From positions 4,588,001 through 4,652,000 of the forward strand of contig NZ_AP025518.1 of NCBI RefSeq assembly GCF_022179545.1: a DNA stretch of 64,000 bases, given 5' to 3'. The stretch comes from Mycolicibacterium fortuitum subsp. fortuitum (GTDB taxonomy: Bacteria; Actinomycetota; Actinomycetes; Mycobacteriales; Mycobacteriaceae). The notes under the pieces are model-generated. The model was not told the origin of the DNA. It saw only the letters and a list, made by a program, of their open reading frames with translations, and did not search any database. Of this stretch, positions 43,861 through 53,530 are shown piece by piece. Position numbers and translations under genes: made by a program. Within the stretch, counting starts at the first letter, position 1. Each line of letters starts with the position of its first letter.

Positions 43861-44259
43861 CTACCGGCGCTTACGCCGGCTCCGCGTCGGGTCGTCGGCG
43901 AACTGAGGCTGTTCGTCGACGTCAGCCGGGGGCTGCGGGCTGTGGTGCGGGATCTGCGACAACAGCCCCAGCAGCGAGTTCGGAATGGCTATCGGACAGG
44001 AATCCCGGAGTGCGGCCCGGGCCTGGCCCTGGGCATCGACCTCGGCCGCGCAGTCCGGGCACAGGGACAGATGATGTGCGGCCCGTAGGTGGGCACTCAT
44101 TCGCAGTTCACCGTCGACGAAAGCGGCGATGGCCTCGGTCGACAGATGCTCGGTGGAACCGAACTGCCGAGGCGCACCTACCGGGGCATTGCTCTGCGAC
44201 GCGAACTGCGCAGGCAACCAGGAGAATGCCCGACGGAACACGTGTCCCGGGTCGACCAT
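43861..44259 (-). CDS. rseA: Anti-sigma-E factor RseA
   Basis: A 132-residue zinc-binding anti-sigma factor that holds SigE. The ZAS motif H-x3-C-x2-C is His63-Cys67-Cys70 (HLSLCPDC). The segment before it (LSTEAIAAFVDGELRMSAHLRAAHH) is the helical sigma-binding part. No membrane helix is present, as in the M. tuberculosis protein, which is redox-sensitive and degraded after phosphorylation. ATG 44259 is chosen because of GGAAGGAGC in front; an upstream in-frame extension has no such site. It lies 77 bases after sigE. Confidence 0.92.
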   Translation of the reverse strand: MVDPGHVFRRAFSWLPAQFASQSNAPVGAPRQFGSTEHLSTEAIAAFVDGELRMSAHLRAAHHLSLCPDCAAEVDAQGQARAALRDSCPIAIPNSLLGLLSQIPHHSPQPPADVDEQPQFADDPTRSRRKRR

Positions 44260-44336
44260 CGCCCAGCTCCTTCCGCCGCGACCAAATGTCCTGACCCGAA
44301 TGTAGCGCGACCGGGTGCGCTGAACACGAACCACCA

Positions 44337-45116
44337 CTAGGCGGATTTGGCGGTTTCCGGCGAATGCTTCGCCAGATAGTCCCGCAAGGCCTGCCGACCG
44401 CGGTGAATACGGCTGCGCACAGTACCGAGCTTCACACCCAGGGTGGCGCCGATTTCTTCGTAGGACAGACCCTCGATGTCGCACAGGACCACCGCGGCGC
44501 GGAATTCCGGCGCCAGCGAGTCCAGCGCGGCCTGCAGGTCGGCTCCCAGCCGCGAGTCGTGGTAGATCTGCTCAGGGTTCGGATCGTCGGCGGGCACCCG
44601 GTCGTAATCCTCGGGCAGCGCTTCCATCCGGATACGGCCGCGGCGGCGGACCATGTCGAGGAACAGGTTGGTGGTGATGCGGTGCAGCCACCCCTCGAAG
44701 GTTCCGGGTTGGTAGTTCTGCACGGAGCGGAACACCCGGATGAAGGTCTCCTGGGTCAGGTCCTCGGCGTCGTGCTGGTTACCCGAGAGCCGGTAGGCCA
44801 GCCGGTACACCCGGTCGGCGTGTTGGCGGACCAGCTCGTCCCATGACGGCATGGCGGCCTGATCGCCGGTGGCGTCGAATACGGCGGTACCGGTCAACTC
44901 ATCGGACGGTTCAACCCATTCAGCGGTGGTGAATTGCTCCAGATGTGCCATGGTCACCGGGGCGGCCTGGGTTGCGGGGGGCGAGGTAACAGCGTTCGCG
45001 CTCGTCGGATCCTCCTGATCACAGTTCTCATTCAGCTCAACACGACTGATGACATCGCTATTCCGATTGCTGTCCTGGTTGTGCTGGGCGGTGCGCCAGC
45101 GGGCGCCGTGTTCCAT
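44337..45116 (-). CDS. sigE: ECF RNA polymerase sigma factor SigE
   Basis: A 259-residue extracytoplasmic-function sigma factor for envelope stress. Region 2 reads [20 protein letters not shown] with [15 protein letters not shown]. Region 4 is [21 protein letters not shown] poorly conserved head of about 75 residues precedes region 2. ATG 45116 is the first plausible start, but M. tuberculosis sigE is known to use more than one start and promoter, and shorter forms are possible here. It is divergent from the O-methyltransferase, and rseA, htrA and tatB follow on the same strand. Confidence 0.92.
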   Translation of the reverse strand: MEHGARWRTAQHNQDSNRNSDVISRVELNENCDQEDPTSANAVTSPPATQAAPVTMAHLEQFTTAEWVEPSDELTGTAVFDATGDQAAMPSWDELVRQHADRVYRLAYRLSGNQHDAEDLTQETFIRVFRSVQNYQPGTFEGWLHRITTNLFLDMVRRRGRIRMEALPEDYDRVPADDPNPEQIYHDSRLGADLQAALDSLAPEFRAAVVLCDIEGLSYEEIGATLGVKLGTVRSRIHRGRQALRDYLAKHSPETAKSA

Positions 45117-45158
45117 GCCGATACCGTTCCCGATCCCGGTGTGGCGGGCATATGAGCA

Positions 45159-45178
45159 ATCTGAACTTTCCCTGAGAA
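45159..45178 (-). promoter_or_regulatory. Possible MprA-type box upstream of sigE
   Basis: On the sigE strand the sequence reads TTCTCAGGGAAAGTTCAGAT, two loosely repeated CTCAG/TTCAG units ten bases apart, 43 bases upstream of the sigE ATG. MprA is known to bind degenerate CTCAGG-like direct repeats at sigE in M. tuberculosis. The match is by eye and the consensus is loose. Confidence 0.35.
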
Positions 45179-45290
45179 AGCCGACGATACGACCGGTTAC
45201 CAGCAAGAACCAGCGAATTTCGGCGGGTGATACCGGCCACGCACGGGCGTGTCGCGACGGCGCCCCCGGCCTCTGGCCTACGCTGCGGGC

Positions 45291-45935
45291 ATGGTCAGCT
45301 CCAACCCCGGTCACGCCGAGGCGATCGTCACGCACGCCGAACGCTCGATCTCGGAAGACGAGATCGTCGCCGCCGCGCGTGAGCGGGCCGAAGAACTCGG
45401 CGCAGGTGCGGTCACCCCGGCCGTGGGAGCGTTGCTGAGCGTGCTCGCGCGGCTGACCGGGGGCCGGGCGGTCGTCGAGGTCGGCACCGGCGCAGGCGTC
45501 AGCGGTTTGTGGCTGTTGTCCGGCATGAGTGACGACGGCGTGCTCACCACCATCGACGTCGAACCCGAGCATCAGCGCATCGCCAAGCAGGGGTTCAGCG
45601 AGGCCGGGGTCGGCCCGGGTCGCACTCGGCTGATCAGCGGGCGCGCCCAGGAGGTGTTGACCCGCCTGGCCGACGAGTCCTATGACCTTGTGTTCATCGA
45701 CGCCGAGCCGATCGATCAGCCGCAGTTCGTGGCCGAAGGGGTGCGTCTTTTGCGTTCCGGTGGCGCGATCGTGCTGCACCGGGCCGCGCTGGGCGGACGG
45801 GCCGGCGATGCCTCGGCGAACGACGCCGAGGTCGCTGCCGTGCGCGAAGCGGCCCGGCTGATCGCCGAGGACGAACGGCTCACCCCGGTGCTGATCCCGT
45901 TGGGCGACGGTCTGCTCGCCGCCGCCCGCGACTGA
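45291..45935 (+). CDS. SAM-dependent O-methyltransferase (Rv1220c-like)
   Basis: A 214-residue class I methyltransferase of the COMT-like O-methyltransferase_3 family. The SAM-binding motif is [16 protein letters not shown], with [14 protein letters not shown] (acidic end of strand 2), the metal-binding LVFIDAEP and [14 protein letters not shown] 45291 is the start. It is divergent from sigE, with 174 bases between the starts. The gene order sigE/Rv1220c is conserved. The methyl acceptor is unknown. Confidence 0.88.
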   Translation: MVSSNPGHAEAIVTHAERSISEDEIVAAARERAEELGAGAVTPAVGALLSVLARLTGGRAVVEVGTGAGVSGLWLLSGMSDDGVLTTIDVEPEHQRIAKQGFSEAGVGPGRTRLISGRAQEVLTRLADESYDLVFIDAEPIDQPQFVAEGVRLLRSGGAIVLHRAALGGRAGDASANDAEVAAVREAARLIAEDERLTPVLIPLGDGLLAAARD

Positions 45936-45962
45936 CCCTCTCCCCGCCTCTTCCTGACCTCA

Positions 45963-45997
45963 CCCCTCACCTGTAGGGGCCGGCCGAATTTTTCTTT
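45963..45997 (+). terminator. Weak candidate intrinsic terminator after the O-methyltransferase
   Basis: A 5-bp GC stem CCCCT/AGGGG with a seven-base loop is followed, after a short CGGCCG stretch, by TTTTTCTTT (45989-45997). The T-run is unusual in this GC-rich DNA, but the stem is short and the run is nine bases away. Confidence 0.3.
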
Positions 45998-46021
45998 ACG
46001 GATTCCTGACGGGCCACCCCC

Positions 46022-46067
46022 TTGACCGAGCGCTGAACGCGCGTTTAGCGTATTGAACATGCGTTCA
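46022..46067 (+). promoter_or_regulatory. Promoter and twin operators of the Rv1219c-like TetR operon
   Basis: -35 TTGACC (46022-46027), an 18-base spacer and -10 TAGCGT (46046-46051) predict a start at about 46058, on the ATG, so the transcript is leaderless. Two near-palindromes lie exactly 20 bp apart: CTGAACGCGCGTTTAG (46033-46048) across the spacer and -10, and TGAACATGCGTTCA (46054-46067) across the start codon. Both have TGAAC arms and fit TetR autorepression. Confidence 0.65.
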
Positions 46068-46763
46068 GTCGATGATCGAGATGATCGAACAGCAGTGGCC
46101 CGGATCCGCGACGCCGCGATCGGGCAGTACGGGCAACACGGATTCAGCGTGGGACTGCGCACCATCGCCGAGGCCGCGGGCGTCAGCGCCGCCCTGGTGA
46201 TCCACCACTTCGGTTCGAAGGAAGGGCTACGCAAGGCGTGCGACGCCTATGTGGCCGAGGTGGTGCGCGAGGCCAAGACCGAGTCGCTGCAGAACGGCGA
46301 CCCCGCCACCTGGATGGCCCAGATGTCCGAGATCGAGTCCTACGCGCCACTGATGGCGTACCTGGTCCGCAGCATGCAGTCCGGGAGTGACCTGGCGAAG
46401 ACGTTCTGGCGCACGATGGTCGACAACGCCGAGCAGTACCTCGAAGAAGGCGTGCGGACCGGAGTGCTCAAACCCAGCCGCGACCCGAAAGCGCGCGCCC
46501 GCTTCATGGCGATCTGCAGCGGCGGCGGATTTCTGCTGTACCTGCAGATGCACGACGACCCAACGGATCTGCGCCGGGTGCTGCGGGATTACGGCGAGGA
46601 CATGATGCTGCCGGCCCTCGAGCTCTACACCGACAGCCTGATGACCGACTCGACGATGTACGACGCATTCCTGCACCAGCGCGAACAAGGCATCCCGTTC
46701 AGTTCCGGCACCGACGACCCCGACGACTCCGCCACGACCACCGACAAGAAGGAGCCAGCGTGA
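46059..46763 (+). CDS. TetR family repressor (Rv1219c-like)
   Basis: A 234-residue regulator. The helix-turn-helix is [34 protein letters not shown]. The larger C-terminal domain ends in a Thr/Asp tail. ATG 46059 is chosen over a TTG two codons earlier because the predicted transcript starts there. It heads an operon in which each gene overlaps the next: TetR (GTGA), ABC ATPase (GTGA), ABC permease, then a methyltransferase-like protein. The Rv1219c protein is known to repress the Rv1217c-Rv1218c exporter. Confidence 0.9.
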   Translation: MRSVDDRDDRTAVARIRDAAIGQYGQHGFSVGLRTIAEAAGVSAALVIHHFGSKEGLRKACDAYVAEVVREAKTESLQNGDPATWMAQMSEIESYAPLMAYLVRSMQSGSDLAKTFWRTMVDNAEQYLEEGVRTGVLKPSRDPKARARFMAICSGGGFLLYLQMHDDPTDLRRVLRDYGEDMMLPALELYTDSLMTDSTMYDAFLHQREQGIPFSSGTDDPDDSATTTDKKEPA

Positions 46764-47653
46764 ACCACTCCGTCGAAATCCGCGGACTGTCAAAGTCTTT
46801 CGGACACACCAAGGCACTCGATGGGCTCAACCTGAGCGTGTCCCCTGGCGACGTCACCGGATTCCTCGGGCCCAACGGGGCCGGTAAGTCCACTACGATC
46901 CGGGTGTTGTTGGGCCTGCTCCGCGCCGACGGGGGCACCGTGCGACTCCTGGGCGGCGACCCGTGGCGCGACGCGGTCGCCCTGCACCGCCGCATCGCCT
47001 ACGTCCCCGGCGATGTCACCCTGTGGCCCAACCTGACCGGCATGCAGGCGATCGATTTCCTGTGCCGGCTGCGCGGCAACGGCGTCGACACCCGGCGCCG
47101 AGATGACCTGATCGAGCGGTTCGAACTCGACCCGCACAAGAAGGCCCGCACCTACTCCAAGGGCAACCGGCAGAAGGTCGCCATCGTGGCGGCGTTCAGC
47201 TGCCACTCCGAGCTCTACATTCTCGACGAGCCGACGTCCGGGCTGGACCCGTTGATGGAACGGGCATTTCAGCAGTGTGTGGGCGAGGTGGCCGCCCAGG
47301 GTGCCGCGGTCCTGCTGTCCAGCCATATCCTGGCCGAGGTCGAAAAGCTCTGCGACAACGTGACGATCATCCGGTCCGGACGCACGGTACGTTCCGGCAC
47401 CCTCGCCGAACTACGGCACTTGATGCGCACCAAGGTCAGCGCCCGCACCCGCTCCGACGGCCGGGCACTGCAGAACACCCCGTATGTGCACGACTTCGCG
47501 AGCAACGATGGCACCGTGTCCTTCTCGGTGGACCGGGCCGACCTCGAGTTCACCCTCGAGCACCTGACCGACCTCGGCATCGAGGATCTGACGGTCACAC
47601 CGGCGTCGCTGGAGGACATGTTCCTGCGCGAGTACCAGGGGACGACCCGGTGA
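46760..47653 (+). CDS. ABC exporter ATP-binding protein (Rv1218c-like)
   Basis: A 297-residue ATPase of the CcmA/DrrA drug-exporter type. Walker A is GPNGAGKST, the Q-loop region is [14 protein letters not shown], the signature is degenerate (YSKGNRQKV in place of LSGGQ), Walker B is [12 protein letters not shown] and the switch is SSHILAEVE. The C-terminal domain ([13 protein letters not shown] onward) is the DrrA-like accessory part. GTG 46760 overlaps the TetR stop. In M. tuberculosis the equivalent pump exports several drug classes. Confidence 0.9.
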   Translation: MNHSVEIRGLSKSFGHTKALDGLNLSVSPGDVTGFLGPNGAGKSTTIRVLLGLLRADGGTVRLLGGDPWRDAVALHRRIAYVPGDVTLWPNLTGMQAIDFLCRLRGNGVDTRRRDDLIERFELDPHKKARTYSKGNRQKVAIVAAFSCHSELYILDEPTSGLDPLMERAFQQCVGEVAAQGAAVLLSSHILAEVEKLCDNVTIIRSGRTVRSGTLAELRHLMRTKVSARTRSDGRALQNTPYVHDFASNDGTVSFSVDRADLEFTLEHLTDLGIEDLTVTPASLEDMFLREYQGTTR

Positions 47654-49269
47654 CCACCGCAATCGCCCCGGCCCGGCCCGCCCGCCGGCCGAGCACAGGC
47701 ACATCGCCGTTCACCGGTATCAGCACGCTGCTGAAATTGGCACTACGCCGGGACCGGGTCCGGCTGAGCGTGTGGGTCGCCACCCTCAGCTTGATGATGG
47801 TGTACGCCCCCAACGCAATTCGCCTGGCCTACCCCGGGGAGGAACAACGCCTGGCCCGGGTCAACCTGCTGAAGACACCTGCCGGGATGATGCTGGGCGG
47901 CCCGATGTTCGGCGTGAACGAGACCGACCTCGGCGTGATGATGGCCAACGAGCTGACTCTCACCCTGACCATCGCCACCTCGATCCTGGCGATTCTCACC
48001 GTGATTCGTCATACCCGCGCCGAGGAGGAGAACGGCAGCGCAGAGCTGGTGCTGTCCTCCGTGGTCGGCCGCTACGCCCGAACGGCTGCGGCTCTGACCC
48101 TGGTCGGCGGAGTCAACGCGGTGCTGGCACTCACGATGACGCTGGCGATGGCCTCCACCGGTTTCGCCGTCGTCGACACCGCCGCCATGAGCCTGGGCAT
48201 CACCGGGGTGGCGATGGTGTTCGGCGCGGTCGCCGCCGTGACCGCCCAACTCTGGCGCCAGTCCCGCACCGCGTCGGGCGCGGCGATGGCGACCCTGGCG
48301 GTGGCCGCGCTGGTGCGCGGGGCCGGTGACGTCATCGACAACTCCGGCAGCACCCTGAGCTGGTTCTCCCCCATCGCCTGGGCACAGCAGATGCGCCCGT
48401 TCGTCGATCTGCGCTGGTGGCCGTTCGGGCTGTTGGTCATTCTGGCGGTCGGATTGATGGCTGTGGCCGCGGTGCTGGAGAGCCGTCGCCAGTACGACGC
48501 GGGGACCATCGCGTCGACGGGTGAGCGTCCCGACGCCCCCGCCATCACCGGCCCGCTGCGGCTGCACCTGACGCTGCAACGCGGCCAGACGATCGGCTGG
48601 GCAGTGGGACTGTTCGTGGCCGGGCTGGTATTCGGCTCGATGACGAAAGCTCTGATGGACGCGGCCGAGACCAACGAACTCATCGCCCGATTGCTGTCCG
48701 CCACGGGCAACGACGGCATCTACACGACCATGACCCAGTTCCTGGCCGCGGCGGCCACGGCGTATGTCTCGTCGGTGGTGCTGCGGGTGTACACCGACGA
48801 GCAGAACGGACTGGGCGAGCCTGTTCTGGCCGGGGCGGTGTCACGGTGGCGCTGGCTGTTGGGCGCGGTCGGCTGCGCGCTGGCGGGCGCGGCGGTGCTG
48901 ATGTTCTGCGCCGGGTTGGGCAATGGGCTCGGCGCGGGGCTGACCCTGGGCGAGCCGGGCACCATCATCCGCCTCACCCTGGCCGCGCTGGCGTATCTCC
49001 CCGCGCTGGCGGTGATCGCCTCGATCGCAGCGCTGGCCGTGGCCCTGCGGTCACCCTGGATCGCTTGGCTGGCAGTCACATTCGTGATCACCGCGTTGTC
49101 CCTCGGGGCACTTCTTCGATTGCCGCGCTGGCTGATCGAGCTGTCCCCGGTGGGCCAGACGACGGTGCCAAGTCAGTTCCCGGCCGTGGCCCTGGTGGTA
49201 ATGCTCGTCGCCGCAACGGTCCTGGCGACCGTCGCGGGCTGGATCTATCGCAACCGCGACGCGGTGTGA
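47650..49269 (+). CDS. ABC exporter permease, 12 helices (Rv1217c-like)
   Basis: A 539-residue membrane protein with two similar halves of about six helices, each half opening with an ABC-2-like segment ([21 protein letters not shown] and [19 protein letters not shown]). [22 protein letters not shown] and [21 protein letters not shown] are matching cytosolic loops, so the protein looks like an internal duplication of a six-helix permease. GTG 47650 overlaps the ATPase stop. Confidence 0.88.
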   Translation: MTTAIAPARPARRPSTGTSPFTGISTLLKLALRRDRVRLSVWVATLSLMMVYAPNAIRLAYPGEEQRLARVNLLKTPAGMMLGGPMFGVNETDLGVMMANELTLTLTIATSILAILTVIRHTRAEEENGSAELVLSSVVGRYARTAAALTLVGGVNAVLALTMTLAMASTGFAVVDTAAMSLGITGVAMVFGAVAAVTAQLWRQSRTASGAAMATLAVAALVRGAGDVIDNSGSTLSWFSPIAWAQQMRPFVDLRWWPFGLLVILAVGLMAVAAVLESRRQYDAGTIASTGERPDAPAITGPLRLHLTLQRGQTIGWAVGLFVAGLVFGSMTKALMDAAETNELIARLLSATGNDGIYTTMTQFLAAAATAYVSSVVLRVYTDEQNGLGEPVLAGAVSRWRWLLGAVGCALAGAAVLMFCAGLGNGLGAGLTLGEPGTIIRLTLAALAYLPALAVIASIAALAVALRSPWIAWLAVTFVITALSLGALLRLPRWLIELSPVGQTTVPSQFPAVALVVMLVAATVLATVAGWIYRNRDAV

Positions 49270-49289
49270 ACCCGAACAGGAGACAGAGT

Positions 49290-49964
49290 ATGAAACTCGC
49301 ACTTCAGACGATCGCTTCGGGCGTGTTGGGGCTGGCATTGTTCGCCGTGACGCTGTTCTGGCCGGCCGGCACGTTCCACTATTGGCAGGCCTGGGTTTTC
49401 ATTGCCGTGTTCATGGCGACCACCGTGGTCCCGAGCATCTATCTCGCGGTCAGAGACCCGGCCGCCCTGCAACGGCGCCTCCACGGTGGGCCGGCCGCGG
49501 AAACGCGGATCGTGCAGAAGATCATCATCTGGGCGGTCACGGGCTCGGCCTTCGCGGCGTTTGTCCTCAGTGCGCTCGACCACCGGTTCGGCTGGTCGAG
49601 TGTGCCGACCGCGGTGGTCATCCTCGGCAACGTCCTGGTGGCGGTCGGGCTCATCCTCGCGCAAGCGGTGGTCTTCCAGAACAGCTTCGCCGGCGCCAGT
49701 ATCCAGGTGGAGGACGATCAGCCCCTCGTCTCGACGGGGCTCTACGGACTGGTCCGGCACCCGATGTATTTCGGTGCGGTGTTGATGATGTTCGGCACTC
49801 CACTGGCGCTGGGTTCTTACTGGGCGCTACTCGTTTCGATCGTCTCGATACCGATTTTCGGTGCGCGGATCGCCGACGAGGAGAAGATGCTGCGCGCCGA
49901 GCTCGACGGCTACGACGAGTACATGCAGAAGGTCCCCTATCGGCTGCTGCCCTACGTCTGGTGA
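49290..49964 (+). CDS. Isoprenylcysteine carboxyl methyltransferase-like membrane protein (Rv1216c-like)
   Basis: A 224-residue protein with about five membrane helices and the ICMT/PEMT-type SAM-binding end: GLYGLVRHPMYFGAVLMMFG, then IADEEKMLRAELDGYDEYMQKV and RLLPYVW. Such enzymes methylate small or lipid-borne acceptors in the membrane. ATG 49290 is preceded by AGGAGA. It is the last gene of the TetR-ABC operon. Thirteen bases overlap the convergent TetR gene. Confidence 0.86.
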   Translation: MKLALQTIASGVLGLALFAVTLFWPAGTFHYWQAWVFIAVFMATTVVPSIYLAVRDPAALQRRLHGGPAAETRIVQKIIIWAVTGSAFAAFVLSALDHRFGWSSVPTAVVILGNVLVAVGLILAQAVVFQNSFAGASIQVEDDQPLVSTGLYGLVRHPMYFGAVLMMFGTPLALGSYWALLVSIVSIPIFGARIADEEKMLRAELDGYDEYMQKVPYRLLPYVW

Positions 49965-50521
49965 GCCACCACCCGTGCGGCGGCTTCGACCGCGGCGGCA
50001 CGCCGTGAGGCCAGGACGGCCGGATCGTCGGTGATCACGTCCGGGTGCGGGATGTGAGCCCAGGCCAGGCCGATACCGAACAACAGCACGATCAGTTCGG
50101 CCGGATCCCAGCGCGGGTCGACATGGCCGCCGGCCTGGGCGGCCTCGATGGCGGCCACCGCCTGGGCCTGCGGGGACGGTCCCTCGACCGTGGGTTCGCC
50201 GAGGGTGAATCCCTCCAGTTGGGCCCAGCGGATCATGCGCAGATGCTCGGGACGGCGGTACGCCAGGTCATAGATGTCCCCGACGAAGTCGGGGACGGCG
50301 TCGGGCCGGAGGGTCACCGATCGGAAGAACTCGGCGCCGTCGGCGGCGAATACCTCGCGGAACAGCGTTTCCTTGTCCCCGAAGTGGGCGTAGAGCCGTT
50401 CCTTGCTGGCGTGGGCCGCGCGGGCGATCCGGTCGATCCTGGCCCCGGCCAGGCCGTAGCCGGCGAATTCGGCGCGCGCCGCCGCGAGGATCTCACCGCG
50501 TAGTTCGGTCGTACTTCTCAC
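49952..50521 (-). CDS. TetR family regulator
   Basis: A 189-residue repressor with HTH IDRIARAAHASKERLYAHFGDKETLFREVF and a TetR_C-type helical domain. GTG 50521 is chosen because a -10 TATGAT (complement of 50528-50533) places the transcript start on it. The longer in-frame reading to 50671 crosses the divergent promoter. It sits divergent from the acyltransferase with the perfect palindrome ACGAACTAGTTCGT between them, the likely operator for both genes. Confidence 0.83.
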   Translation of the reverse strand: MRSTTELRGEILAAARAEFAGYGLAGARIDRIARAAHASKERLYAHFGDKETLFREVFAADGAEFFRSVTLRPDAVPDFVGDIYDLAYRRPEHLRMIRWAQLEGFTLGEPTVEGPSPQAQAVAAIEAAQAGGHVDPRWDPAELIVLLFGIGLAWAHIPHPDVITDDPAVLASRRAAAVEAAARVVAHQT

Positions 50522-50538
50522 AGGTGAATCATAGCCAG

Positions 50539-50552
50539 ACGAACTAGTTCGT
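50539..50552. promoter_or_regulatory. TetR operator palindrome
   Basis: ACGAACTAGTTCGT is a perfect 14-bp palindrome between the two divergent genes. It stands between the presumed -10 elements TATGAT (minus strand, 50528-50533) and TACGAT (plus strand, 50557-50562). A bound repressor would block both. Confidence 0.6.
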
Positions 50553-50642
50553 TCGGTACGATTGTGGTCAACAGGTCCGAACATGTCGGGGACTCCGACC
50601 AGCCGGCACCAGCCCCAGCACGTTCCCCCCGAGGAGTCGCCC

Positions 50643-51497
50643 ATGTCCGTGACCAAGATCGACGAGATCATGAATCAACCCAGCCATGTCCAGACCCTGC
50701 GGCGGGCGGTGGAAATCGTCGCCGACGGAATCGACCCGCTGGTCAACCTCTACCGCCCCTACGTCGACGGTCTGGAAAACCTGCCCCGTGACGGCCGATT
50801 TCTGTTGGTGGGCAACCATACCCAGTCGGGCACGGAGACCCTGCTGATCCCGTACGTGGTGCGCCGCGAGATCGGGATGCGGGTGCGACCGCTGACCGAC
50901 CGTCGATTCGGTGACATGCCCCGCCCGGTCTCCGACGTCATGGCGGCCTGCGGAGCCGTTGTCGGATCCCCCGAGGGCGCCGGCGAGCTCATGGCGCACG
51001 ACGAGCCCGTCATGGTCTTTCCCGGCGGCGGCCGCGAGATCGGCAAATTCAAGGGCGAGCAGTACAAGCTGCGCTGGGAGGGCCGCGCCGGGTTCGCCCG
51101 CGTCGCGATCGAGCACGGCTACCCCATCGTCCCGGTCGCGCTCGTCGGCGGCGACGACGTGTACGTGGGCGTCACGACCCGCGACCACTGGCTCGGTCGG
51201 CTCAGCCGGACCGTCGGCGAGAAGCTGACCGGTCAGCGCGATATGGCCGTGCCGCTGGTCCGGGGCATCGGCCCCACCCTGATTCCGCGTCCCCAACGCA
51301 TGTATCTGCGCTTCGAGGAGCCCATCGGCACCACGAAGCCGGCCAGGACTGCGGACGCTAAATGGGTCGAAACCGTCAAGCAGCGCACCCAGGAATCGTT
51401 GGAGCGGAGTCTCGACGATCTGCTGGCCCTCCGCGCCGAGGACCCCTACCGCGAGCTGAATCCACTGGCCTGGAGCAAGGCGACCCAGAGCCGATAA
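50643..51497 (+). CDS. Lysophospholipid/diacylglycerol acyltransferase-like protein (PlsC/DGAT2 type)
   Basis: A 284-residue membrane-associated acyltransferase. It has the PlsC-type block I (LLVGNHTQSGTETLLIPYVV), where the usual HxxxxD Asp is Thr, and the block III variant VMVFPGGGREI typical of DGAT2/MGAT-like enzymes. PIVPVALVGGDD and YLRFEEPIGT follow. It probably acylates a glycerolipid. ATG 50643 is preceded by GAGGAG. It is divergent from a TetR that should control it. An in-frame upstream reading from 50562 has no ribosome site. Confidence 0.8.
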   Translation: MSVTKIDEIMNQPSHVQTLRRAVEIVADGIDPLVNLYRPYVDGLENLPRDGRFLLVGNHTQSGTETLLIPYVVRREIGMRVRPLTDRRFGDMPRPVSDVMAACGAVVGSPEGAGELMAHDEPVMVFPGGGREIGKFKGEQYKLRWEGRAGFARVAIEHGYPIVPVALVGGDDVYVGVTTRDHWLGRLSRTVGEKLTGQRDMAVPLVRGIGPTLIPRPQRMYLRFEEPIGTTKPARTADAKWVETVKQRTQESLERSLDDLLALRAEDPYRELNPLAWSKATQSR

Positions 51498-51543
51498 CGA
51501 CGAACCGCCGGGTCGGGGGCGGAGTTCGCCGCATACTGCAGTA

Positions 51544-52188
51544 ATGGAACTGTTGACCGGCTTCGGCCTGGCCACTGCGGCGGGGCTCAACGCCTACATC
51601 CCGTTGCTGGCCCTGGGCCTGTTGTCGCGATTCACCCATCTGGTGTCACTGCCGCCGGGATGGTCCTGGCTGGAGAACGGCTGGGTGATGGCCATCGTCG
51701 CGGTGCTGCTGATCGTGGAGGTGGTCGCCGACAAGATCCCCGCGCTCGACTCCGTCAACGACACCATCCAGACCTTCGTCCGTCCGACCGCCGGCGGCAT
51801 CGTCTTCGGATCGGGCACCGCGTCCCAGACCGCCGCCGTGGCCGACCCGGGCGCCTTCGCTCAATCCGGCCAGTGGATCCCGGTGGCAATCGGCGCGATC
51901 ACCGCGTTGGTGGTGTCGCTGACGAAATCGACGGTGAGACCGGCTGCCAATGTCGCCACCGCAGGGGTTGCCGCACCTGTGCTGTCGACCGTCGAGGATG
52001 TCACGAGCGTCGGTCTGGTCTTCGTGGCGATCCTGCTACCGATACTGGTGCTCGTTGCGCTGCTGGCGTTGCTCTGGGGCGCGTTCCGGCTGTGGCGATG
52101 GCGCAGGCACAGGTACGAGGCCAAGGTCGGGGTCAACGCCCGCAGCAGTGCTGCTCCTCGGCCCGCGGCGGTAGATCCCTGGGAGTGA
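51544..52188 (+). CDS. DUF4126 membrane protein
   Basis: A 214-residue protein with about five membrane helices and the DUF4126 pattern: FGLATAAGLNAYIPLLALGL in helix 1, VVADKIPALDSVNDTIQTFVRPTAGGI in the first loop, and TVEDVTSVGLVFVAILLP late. Short basic cytosolic end. ATG 51544 is the start, 47 bases after the acyltransferase, so co-transcription is plausible. Function unknown. Confidence 0.83.
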   Translation: MELLTGFGLATAAGLNAYIPLLALGLLSRFTHLVSLPPGWSWLENGWVMAIVAVLLIVEVVADKIPALDSVNDTIQTFVRPTAGGIVFGSGTASQTAAVADPGAFAQSGQWIPVAIGAITALVVSLTKSTVRPAANVATAGVAAPVLSTVEDVTSVGLVFVAILLPILVLVALLALLWGAFRLWRWRRHRYEAKVGVNARSSAAPRPAAVDPWE

Positions 52189-52215
52189 GCGCGGGCCGGC
52201 GGAGTGCCGGGCGCC

Positions 52216-53430
52216 TCAGATCCACACACCCTTGCCGACGGCGACCACCCCGCCCGCACTGATCGCGAAACGTTCACGATCCTTGTCGAGGTCGACCCCG
52301 ACCATCTCACCGGGACCCACCACCACGTTCTTGTCCAGGATCGCGTGGCGCACCACCGCGCCTCGCCCGATCCGAACCCCAGGCATCAGCACACTGCCCT
52401 CCACGATGGCGCCGTCATCGATCACTACGTTCGAGGACAGCACCGAGTTACGTACAGACGCCGCGGAAATGATGCTGCCGGCGCCCACCACCGACTCCTG
52501 CGCCGAGCCGCCGTTGACGAACTTGGCCGGGGCCAGCATCTCCATCTCGCCTCTGATCGGCCAGCGCTTGTTGTAGAGGTTGAACACCGGGTGCACCGAC
52601 ACGAGGTCCATGTGGGCGTCGTAGAACGCGTCCAGGGTCCCGACGTCACGCCAGTAGCCGTGGTCGCGCTCAGTGGCCCCGGGCACCTCGTTGTTGTTGA
52701 AGTCGTAGACCGCCGCCATACCGTCGGACACGAGCCGAGGAATGATGTCGCCACCCATGTCGTGGTCGGAGTGGTCGTCGTCGGCATCCGCGCGGATCGC
52801 GTCGATGAGCACCTTGGTGGTGAAGATGTAGTTGCCCATCGACACAAAGGTCTGCTCCGGGTCGTCGGGGGTGCCCGGCGGGTCCGCCGGTTTCTCGACG
52901 AAATCCCTGATGCGCCCGGAATCGTCGGCGTCGATACACCCGAATGCACTGGCCTCCGCGCGCGGCACCCGGATTCCGGCCACCGTAGCCCCCGCCCCGC
53001 TGTCGATGTGGAACCTCAGCATCTGTTCGGGATCCATGCGGTACACGTGGTCGGCGCCGAAGATGATGATGTAGTCGGGATCTTCGTCGTAGATCAGGTT
53101 GAGCGACTGGTAGATCGCGTCAGCCGAACCGGTGTACCAGCGCGGCCCGAGCCGCTGTTGCGCCGGCACCGGGGTGATGTATTCACCGGCCAGACCCGAC
53201 AGGCGCCAGTTCTGACTGATGTGACGGTCCAGTGAATGCGACTTGTATTGCGTCAGAACGCAGATCCGAAGGTAGCGGGCGTTGACGAGGTTGGACAGCA
53301 CGAAGTCGATCAACCGGTAGGCACCGCCGAAGGGAACTGCAGGCTTGGCACGGTCGGCGGTCAACGGGTAGAGCCGTTTGCCCTCTCCCCCGGCCAGAAC
53401 GATGCCCAGCACATGTGGCAACTCCCTCAT
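52216..53430 (-). CDS. glgC: Glucose-1-phosphate adenylyltransferase GlgC
   Basis: A 404-residue ADP-glucose pyrophosphorylase that makes ADP-glucose from glucose-1-phosphate and ATP. The nucleotidyltransferase domain has [51 protein letters not shown] (metal-binding Asp) and [10 protein letters not shown] left-handed beta-helix follows with DNVVIDDG-like repeats. ATG 53430 is chosen; the longer reading overlaps glgM. In mycobacteria ADP-glucose feeds GlgM and GlgA for maltose-1-phosphate, glycogen and capsular glucan. Confidence 0.94.
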   Translation of the reverse strand: MRELPHVLGIVLAGGEGKRLYPLTADRAKPAVPFGGAYRLIDFVLSNLVNARYLRICVLTQYKSHSLDRHISQNWRLSGLAGEYITPVPAQQRLGPRWYTGSADAIYQSLNLIYDEDPDYIIIFGADHVYRMDPEQMLRFHIDSGAGATVAGIRVPRAEASAFGCIDADDSGRIRDFVEKPADPPGTPDDPEQTFVSMGNYIFTTKVLIDAIRADADDDHSDHDMGGDIIPRLVSDGMAAVYDFNNNEVPGATERDHGYWRDVGTLDAFYDAHMDLVSVHPVFNLYNKRWPIRGEMEMLAPAKFVNGGSAQESVVGAGSIISAASVRNSVLSSNVVIDDGAIVEGSVLMPGVRIGRGAVVRHAILDKNVVVGPGEMVGVDLDKDRERFAISAGGVVAVGKGVWI

Positions 53431-53506
53431 GCGTCCAAACCTATCCGCCAACCAGCAGCGCGGCCAGCCAATGGCAACAGAAGTCTGCGCCGGGTGACGC
53501 GAGCTG

Positions 53507-53528
53507 CCGAGACCTACTACCGTCTCGG
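53507..53528. promoter_or_regulatory. Inverted repeat abutting the glgM start codon
   Basis: CCGAGAC and GTCTCGG, perfect seven-base arms around an eight-base spacer, end two bases before the glgM ATG. There is no Shine-Dalgarno sequence, so this is either an operator at a leaderless start or an RNA hairpin at the initiation site. Confidence 0.4.
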
Positions 53529-53530
53529 AT

